Shown here one piece after another: positions 41,193 to 45,375 of a stretch of DNA of 45,375 bases. The DNA is from Clostridium sp. OM02-18AC (GTDB taxonomy: Bacteria; Bacillota; Clostridia; Lachnospirales; Lachnospiraceae). The DNA lies in NCBI RefSeq assembly GCF_003481825.1, contig NZ_QULW01000019.1:43813-89187 (forward strand), in the 5' to 3' direction. The notes beneath the pieces were generated by a model. That model ran no database searches and had not been told where the DNA came from. It saw only the letters and a program-made list of their open reading frames with translations. Positions within the stretch are counted from its first letter, which is position 1; every line of letters starts with the position of its first letter. Position numbers and translations under genes: made by a program.

Positions 41193-42305
41193 ATGGCTAA
41201 CGTACAGTTAAAAAACGTATTCAAGAGATATCCGAACGGATTTGAGGCAGTAAAAGATTTCAATCTGGAAATTGAAGATCAGGAATTTGTAATTTTTGTC
41301 GGACCATCTGGTTGTGGAAAATCCACGACGCTGCGTATGATTGCCGGTCTGGAGGAAATTTCGGATGGCGAATTGTATATCGACGGACAGCTGATGAACG
41401 AAAAACAGCCAAAAGACCGCGATATTGCCATGGTATTCCAGAGCTATGCATTGTATCCGCATATGACAGTTTATGATAACATGGCATTTTCCCTGAAAAT
41501 GCATAAGGTTCCGAAAGATGAAATCGATAAGGCAGTAAGGGAAGCTGCGAAAATCCTGGATCTGGAACCGCTTCTGGAACGTAAGCCAAAGGCTCTGTCT
41601 GGTGGTCAGCGTCAGCGTGTGGCGATGGGACGCGCCATTGTCCGCAAGCCAAAGGTATTTTTGATGGACGAGCCGCTTTCCAACCTGGATGCAAAACTGC
41701 GCGGACAGATGCGTGTGGAAATTTCCAAGCTGCACCAGCGCCTGGGAGCAACCATTATCTACGTAACCCACGACCAGACCGAGGCCATGACCCTGGGTAC
41801 CCGGATCGTTGTTATGAAAGACGGTGTGATCCAGCAGGTAGACAGCCCGCAGAACTTATACAGCTGCCCATGCAATAAGTTTGTTGCCGGTTTTATCGGT
41901 TCCCCGCAGATGAATATGATAGAAGCACAGGCGGTTGAAGAGGGGAATACCGTGATCCTGGAGTTTGGCGGCATCCGGGTTCCGTTAAACGAAAAAAAAT
42001 CGAAAGCACTGCGAGACGGCGGATACATTGGAAAGAAAGTCGTCATGGGAATCCGTCCGGAGCATATTTATGGGGGAGAAACAGAAAAAGAGAAAGCAGA
42101 CCTGGTACATTTTGATGTGGATGTCAAGGTATATGAGATGCTTGGAGCAAATGCGCTGATCTATTTCGATGTGGACCAGACCGGATGGGTTGCATCCTTA
42201 GATACTTCCATTCCGTTAAAGAGCGGGGATCAGGTCCGGCTTGGACTGGATGCTGAGATGGTTCACGTGTTTGACTGTGATACAGAAAAAACCATTACAA
42301 ACTAA
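41193..42305 (+). CDS. ABC transporter ATPase, UgpC/MsmK/MalK type
   Basis: A 370-residue ATPase that drives the sugar permeases. Walker A GPSGCGKST (37-45), Q-loop MVFQSYALYPHMTV, signature LSGGQRQRVAMGRAIV, Walker B VFLMDEPLSNLD and switch His in YVTHDQTEA are intact. The C-terminal TOBE/regulatory domain (from about 240) is typical of MalK-like proteins that serve one or several carbohydrate transporters. GAAAGAAGG precedes the ATG. It closes the operon and is followed by two terminators. Confidence 0.96.
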   Translation: MANVQLKNVFKRYPNGFEAVKDFNLEIEDQEFVIFVGPSGCGKSTTLRMIAGLEEISDGELYIDGQLMNEKQPKDRDIAMVFQSYALYPHMTVYDNMAFSLKMHKVPKDEIDKAVREAAKILDLEPLLERKPKALSGGQRQRVAMGRAIVRKPKVFLMDEPLSNLDAKLRGQMRVEISKLHQRLGATIIYVTHDQTEAMTLGTRIVVMKDGVIQQVDSPQNLYSCPCNKFVAGFIGSPQMNMIEAQAVEEGNTVILEFGGIRVPLNEKKSKALRDGGYIGKKVVMGIRPEHIYGGETEKEKADLVHFDVDVKVYEMLGANALIYFDVDQTGWVASLDTSIPLKSGDQVRLGLDAEMVHVFDCDTEKTITN

Positions 42306-42324
42306 AAAAGAAAAGATAAAAAAG

Positions 42325-42358
42325 AAAAGCGGACGTGCCGGTTGGTGCGTCCGCTTTT
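42325..42358 (+). terminator. Terminator of the alpha-glucoside operon
   Basis: AAAAGCGGACG (42325-42335) pairs with CGTCCGCTTTT (42348-42358), an 11-base stem ending in its own T run; it can work in both directions. Confidence 0.85.
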
Positions 42359-42370
42359 GAATTTTCGTAC

Positions 42371-42414
42371 GGCTGAAAAAGCCTTTCGCAGCAGTTTTTC
42401 AGCCTTTCGTTTTT
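42371..42414 (+). terminator. Second hairpin between converging genes
   Basis: GGCTGAAAAA (42371-42380) pairs with TTTTTCAGCC (42395-42404), followed by TTTCGTTTTT. It overlaps the stop codon of the MerR gene on the other strand. Confidence 0.6.
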
Positions 42415-43282
42415 AACAACCCGATACTGCAAGAAAAAGCTGCATGTAATAGCATTGCTCTTGTCCGCGTATTCCCTGTATAAGAAAGGTGGAAAACAGC
42501 TGATTTTGGCAGTTCAGACCATTCTTTTGTGCATGTGCGATCATATCCTTTATCACCTGGACGGGCGGAATGCGGTCCTGCGAAGTGCAGAATGCAGACA
42601 GATACTGTCTGGACGGATTTGTACAGGGAATGTCGCTGGGAATCGGGTAATCAGCATATTCTGCCATATCTTTATGGAGCAGGAGAGAGGAACGCTGATA
42701 ATTGAGACACAGGGCATCCTTTTGTGCTGCATGCCGGGAAACTGTCAAGGGCGTTTCTGACGATGTTGTCTGGAGCTGAAATTCATCAAACAGATACATC
42801 GTGTCCAACCCGTTGTATTCCCTTGCATACTGGAACCATTGTTCCAGACCATCCTGAAAGGTCAGGTTGGACTCGATCAGATAGGAATCCGGAATCGAGC
42901 AAAGAAAAATCTGCCCCGCATATTTCTGCATGTTTTCACAGTCATTTTTAGTGAGTTTTAAGCGGGCAATTTTGCGTTTGTGTTCCAGGATCGCTTCCTC
43001 TTCTTCTTCCAGACGATGGTCGATGATCCGGTTTAACTGTTCATTTGAATCGGCAGAATCCTCTGCGTTCCATAGTGAAGCAAGATCATCCAGGCCGATA
43101 TCCATTTTTCTCTGGTAAAGGATACCGAGAAGCCTGGAAAGATCTGTTTCTGTATAATAACGGTAACCATTTTCTGCTTTTTGTGCAGTGATCAGTCCGC
43201 GTTTTTCGTAATGGCGAATGGTATCGCGGCTCATGCCCATAAGGCTTGCCACATCTCCAATCCGGTATTTTCGTTGATTCAT
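42413..43282 (-). CDS. MerR family transcriptional regulator
   Basis: A 289-residue regulator. The N-terminal winged helix is clear (YRIGDVASLMGMSRDTIRHY, then EKRGLITAQKAENGYRYYTE, residues 5-45), followed by a coiled-coil helix rich in Glu (RLEEEEEAILEHKRKIARLK) and a C-terminal domain of about 170 residues resembling GyrI-like effector domains. Four Cys lie in the last 70 residues, without a metal motif I can name. The ATG follows AGGAGG. It faces away from the DUF3793 gene and shares a 256-base intergenic region with it. The target is unknown; the MerR-type promoter at 28076 is one candidate. Confidence 0.9.
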   Translation of the reverse strand: MNQRKYRIGDVASLMGMSRDTIRHYEKRGLITAQKAENGYRYYTETDLSRLLGILYQRKMDIGLDDLASLWNAEDSADSNEQLNRIIDHRLEEEEEAILEHKRKIARLKLTKNDCENMQKYAGQIFLCSIPDSYLIESNLTFQDGLEQWFQYAREYNGLDTMYLFDEFQLQTTSSETPLTVSRHAAQKDALCLNYQRSSLLLHKDMAEYADYPIPSDIPCTNPSRQYLSAFCTSQDRIPPVQVIKDMIAHAQKNGLNCQNQLFSTFLIQGIRGQEQCYYMQLFLAVSGC

Positions 43283-43441
43283 GCTGCTTGACCTCCTGGC
43301 AAGATGGTATCAGGAGAACGAAGAAAAATCAACCAGTGTAATAAAATCGTAAAAATGTGTAAAAATAAATCAAAAGATAGCGGACAGATCACAAGAAATT
43401 CTCAATAAGCAGTTAATGAAAATTTTCCTCAGAAAACTGGA

Positions 43442-43498
43442 TTGACTTAAAAGTTAGCTTATGCTAACATAAACACATCGGGTTAGCGGCGGGTAACC
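43442..43498 (+). promoter_or_regulatory. DUF3793-flavodoxin promoter with an iron-box-like palindrome
   Basis: TTGACT (43442-43447) and TAACAT (43465-43470) are 17 bases apart. GTTAGC TTAT GCTAAC (43453-43468) is a perfect 6+6 inverted repeat covering the spacer and -10, similar to TTAG-CTAA sites of DtxR/IdeR-type metal repressors. A second dyad, GGTTA/TAACC (43481-43498), lies in the leader. Confidence 0.55.
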
Positions 43499-43538
43499 AG
43501 ATGCGAGCCAAGAAGAAACCTTACAGGAGGAATGGCAC

Positions 43539-44129
43539 ATGTCAGCAGAGACCATGCTTCATTTTCTGAACAACTGTACATCGGAAGAAAAGTTTGGCTT
43601 CCGGGTTGTGACACAGTGTGCCCCGGTTTTAAAAGGAGTAAAGATTTCGAATCTTATTACCATGAAACCGGGCGGATGGCGTAAGATCCGTGCATATCTG
43701 AAGAAAAGCAGGATTATCTGTATTCCGCTTTATATGGATGCAGAAAAAGAAGTTTTATTTCTCTACCGCTATGAACAGCTGGAACGGCATTTGAAAAGCC
43801 GGGAAGTCCGGGAGTTTTTGGAAAACTGCGGCTATGACCGGTTTGATGTAGCGTCTGTGCTGGCGAGACTTCGGAGACGGTATCAGCGGTATGCCGGGAC
43901 TGCGAAAGAATTTCCTCATGAACTTGGCGTTCTGCTTGGATATCCGGTGGGAGATGTGAAAGGGTTTATCATCAACCGCGGAGAAAACAGCCTGACATCC
44001 CGCTACTGGAAAGTATACCAGAATCCGAAGGAAGCTGAAAAAATCTTTGACCTGTATGACCGGGTGAAAGAACAGGCTTTGAGGGAAATCATGTGCGGAC
44101 GGACCTTGTCCCATGTGGCAGTGTCCTAA
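43539..44129 (+). CDS. DUF3793 family protein
   Basis: A 196-residue protein of the DUF3793 family, found in Clostridia often near flavodoxin and iron-uptake genes. Recognisable parts are the N-terminal FLNNCTSEEKFGFRVVTQCA, LYRYEQLERHLKSREVREFL and HELGVLLGYPVGDVKGFI, and the end SRYWKVYQNPKEAEKIFDLY. It is soluble and has no enzyme motif I know. TACAGGAGGAA precedes the ATG. The promoter carries a metal-box-like palindrome and the next gene encodes flavodoxin, which fits a role under iron limitation; this is inference from context. Confidence 0.85.
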   Translation: MSAETMLHFLNNCTSEEKFGFRVVTQCAPVLKGVKISNLITMKPGGWRKIRAYLKKSRIICIPLYMDAEKEVLFLYRYEQLERHLKSREVREFLENCGYDRFDVASVLARLRRRYQRYAGTAKEFPHELGVLLGYPVGDVKGFIINRGENSLTSRYWKVYQNPKEAEKIFDLYDRVKEQALREIMCGRTLSHVAVS

Positions 44130-44175
44130 ACATGAAAATACCATGCAGCCGGAAATAGAAAGGAGAATAACGAAC

Positions 44176-44601
44176 ATGAAAGAAGTAAACGTAATCTACT
44201 GGAGCAGCACAGGAAATACACAGGCTATGGCTGAGGCTGTAGGTGCAGGTGTGGAAGAAGCAGGCGGAAAGGCAAATGTCATCGAGGTATCCGCAGCAGA
44301 TGTTTCTATGTTAAAGGATGCAGACAGCTTCGCACTGGGCGCTTCTGCTATGGGTGATGAGGAACTGGATGCAGAAATGGATGATTTTGTGACCGCAGTA
44401 GAGGGAATCTGCTCTGGCAAGACCGTTGGCCTCTTTGGTTCTTATGACTGGGGCGATGGCGAATGGATGCGCAAATGGGTAGAGCGTATGCGTGCAGCTG
44501 GCGCAAATGTTGTAAACGGTGAGGGTGTGATCGCAAATCTGACTCCGAACGATGATGATGAGGCAGCATGCAAGGCACTTGGTGCAGCACTGGCAAAATA
44601 A
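44176..44601 (+). CDS. Flavodoxin
   Basis: A 141-residue FMN-binding electron carrier that replaces ferredoxin when iron is scarce. The N-terminal VIYWSSTGNTQAMAEAVGAG is the phosphate loop, GASAMGDEELDAEMDDFV the first isoalloxazine loop and FGSYDWGDGEWMRKW the second, with the usual Trp and Tyr. It is acidic throughout, as normal. The longer open frame from 44113 is ignored because AAAGGAGAATAACGAAC leads to the ATG at 44176. It is in an operon with the DUF3793 gene, 46 bases apart. Confidence 0.95.
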   Translation: MKEVNVIYWSSTGNTQAMAEAVGAGVEEAGGKANVIEVSAADVSMLKDADSFALGASAMGDEELDAEMDDFVTAVEGICSGKTVGLFGSYDWGDGEWMRKWVERMRAAGANVVNGEGVIANLTPNDDDEAACKALGAALAK

Positions 44602-44730
44602 AAAGAATCATATCGATAAAAATCCTGTTGTCGCTTGTGTATCCGTGAATTGTAATATTGCAGGTTGAAGCAGCGGTAAAAAATCAGCGGACGCGCCACC
44701 GGCGCCTCCTCGATATGCCACGTAATGATA

Positions 44731-44778
44731 AATGCCCCGTGGATGCCGGATGAAAAGTCTGGGTCGCGGGGCATTCTT
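44731..44778. terminator. Terminator-like hairpin after the flavodoxin gene
   Basis: AATGCCCCG (44731-44739) pairs with CGGGGCATT (44767-44775), followed by CTTGT. The 313-base gap 44602-44914 also holds a GC-rich dyad at 44690-44706 and, near 44870-44884, AT-rich sequence that may be the promoter of the pseudogene behind it. Confidence 0.6.
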
Positions 44779-44914
44779 GTGCTTTCCTGCGAAAATTGTT
44801 CTGTAAAATAATGCAGGAATGTGGATGGGATTTCACAGAATGAACACAGAATTTCCATTTTCAAATCACATTCGCTATATAAAATGGACGGCATGAAAAG
44901 GAGTGCATATCATT

Positions 44915-45336
44915 ATGAAGCGGAATAAACGATTTTACCAGAGCGGTTTATGGCTTGCGGCAGTGACCGCAGCAGCTGCGATATCTGGATGCCAGACCGG
45001 ATGAGGCGGGAAAGCCGGACGATGCGGGAAAACCAGGAGAAGCAGACCGGACGGCAGATGCAGAAAAAACGGAAGCAGCCGGTTAGCCAGAGAACGCAGA
45101 CAGAACGAAGCCGGAAGCAGGGAGCACTGAAACCGGGAATGCAGGACGCACTGCTGGAACCGAAAAAGGGACGGATCTGAGCACTTTCCTGAGCTGGGAT
45201 GGCTCTGAGTCTGGAGAACAAGACCGACGCCGATGTAGATTATGCACTGGTGTGGGATCAGCCGCATGGAGATGCTGATTATGACGGAGAACTGGTCCAG
45301 TGGATCGAGAAAATCTGTGCTGACTTGAAAAAGTAA
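44915..45336 (+). pseudogene. Lipoprotein esterase-like gene, frameshifted and deleted
   Basis: It begins with a good ribosome site (AAAAGGAG), a lipoprotein signal peptide MKRNKRFYQSGLWLAAVTAA and lipobox AISGC, then stops at once (TGA at 44999-45001 region). One frame over, a linker rich in Ala, Glu, Lys and Gly continues (EAGKPDDAGKPGEADRTADA), broken by a TAG. A further shift brings MALSLENKTDADVDYALVWD, QPHGDADYDGELVQWIEKIC and a stop at 45334-45336, which resembles the extreme C-terminus of clostridial tannase/feruloyl-esterase-like lipoproteins, including the His of QPHGDADY. Most of the catalytic domain is absent. Three disruptions make a real gene very unlikely. Confidence 0.65.
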
Positions 45337-45358
45337 ATTCCAGTGCAAAAGTAAATTC
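45329..45358. repeat. Short direct repeat at the right edge
   Basis: AAAAGTAAATTCCA occurs twice, at about 45329 and 45345, spanning the stop codon of the pseudogene. The remaining bases to the window end hold nothing recognisable. Confidence 0.5.
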
Positions 45359-45375
45359 CACCGCTCTTTTAAAAG

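Noticed and set aside
44113..44175. Upstream extension of the flavodoxin frame
   Set aside because: The ribosome site and the conserved N-terminus place the start at 44176.
1..45375. tRNA, rRNA or prophage structural genes
   Set aside because: None recognised on either strand; the only mobile-element trace is the recombinase fragment at 24186-24399.

Overview
The window reads as chromosomal DNA of an anaerobic, spore-forming Firmicute, most likely a gut Lachnospiraceae (class Clostridia). The reasons are the spoVAD-spoVAE pair, a DUF6106 protein inside a sugar ABC transporter operon, a DUF3793-flavodoxin pair, a LytS/YesM-type sensor kinase with an AraC-type response regulator, strong AGGAGG ribosome sites and sigma-A promoters with 17-base spacers. 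The genus cannot be fixed from sequence alone. No rRNA, tRNA or CRISPR array was seen.

Layout. 0.1-7.7 kb: a 60-residue orphan protein, spoVAD-spoVAE, a class A penicillin-binding protein on the minus strand, a YigZ/IMPACT protein and the ribosome-associated GTPase TypA with a terminator hairpin in its leader. 7.8-13.9 kb: a MATE exporter, a double-OB single-strand-binding-like protein, a divergent BtuR/CobO-like P-loop protein, then a lysine riboswitch leading into dapA-dapB (lysine and dipicolinate synthesis, which fits spore formation) and a low-complexity lipoprotein. 14.0-18.7 kb: purF, purB and purA, housekeeping purine genes; the 3' end of purF carries a 39-base sequence repeated three times.

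18.7-24.65 kb is an AT-richer accessory segment: an orphan RelB/DinJ antitoxin, two very small paralogous membrane proteins, an OmdA-family protein, an iron-sulfur flavoprotein, a LysR regulator and a maltose-type acetyltransferase. Between the intact genes lie hybrid remnants: LysR joined to alpha/beta hydrolase, histidine kinase joined to alcohol dehydrogenase, and aldo/keto reductase joined to tyrosine recombinase joined to a second alcohol dehydrogenase. This is the most unusual part of the window: either a recombination scar left by a mobile element or an assembly artefact.

24.7-27.5 kb: an IclR regulator (KdgR-like), KDPG aldolase and KDG kinase, the lower part of hexuronate breakdown. 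27.5-29.6 kb: a DUF5684 membrane protein and a secreted repeat protein whose promoter has the MerR-type 19-base spacer. 29.8-42.3 kb: an alpha-glucoside island with GH13 and GH31 glucosidases, a solute-binding protein, two permeases, a two-component system, a DUF6106 protein and a UgpC/MsmK-type ATPase. Two near-identical operator-like sites precede the glucosidase pair and the binding-protein gene, suggesting that the local regulator drives both transcripts. 42.4-45.4 kb: a MerR regulator, an iron-box-like promoter before the DUF3793-flavodoxin pair, and a decayed lipoprotein esterase gene at the right edge.
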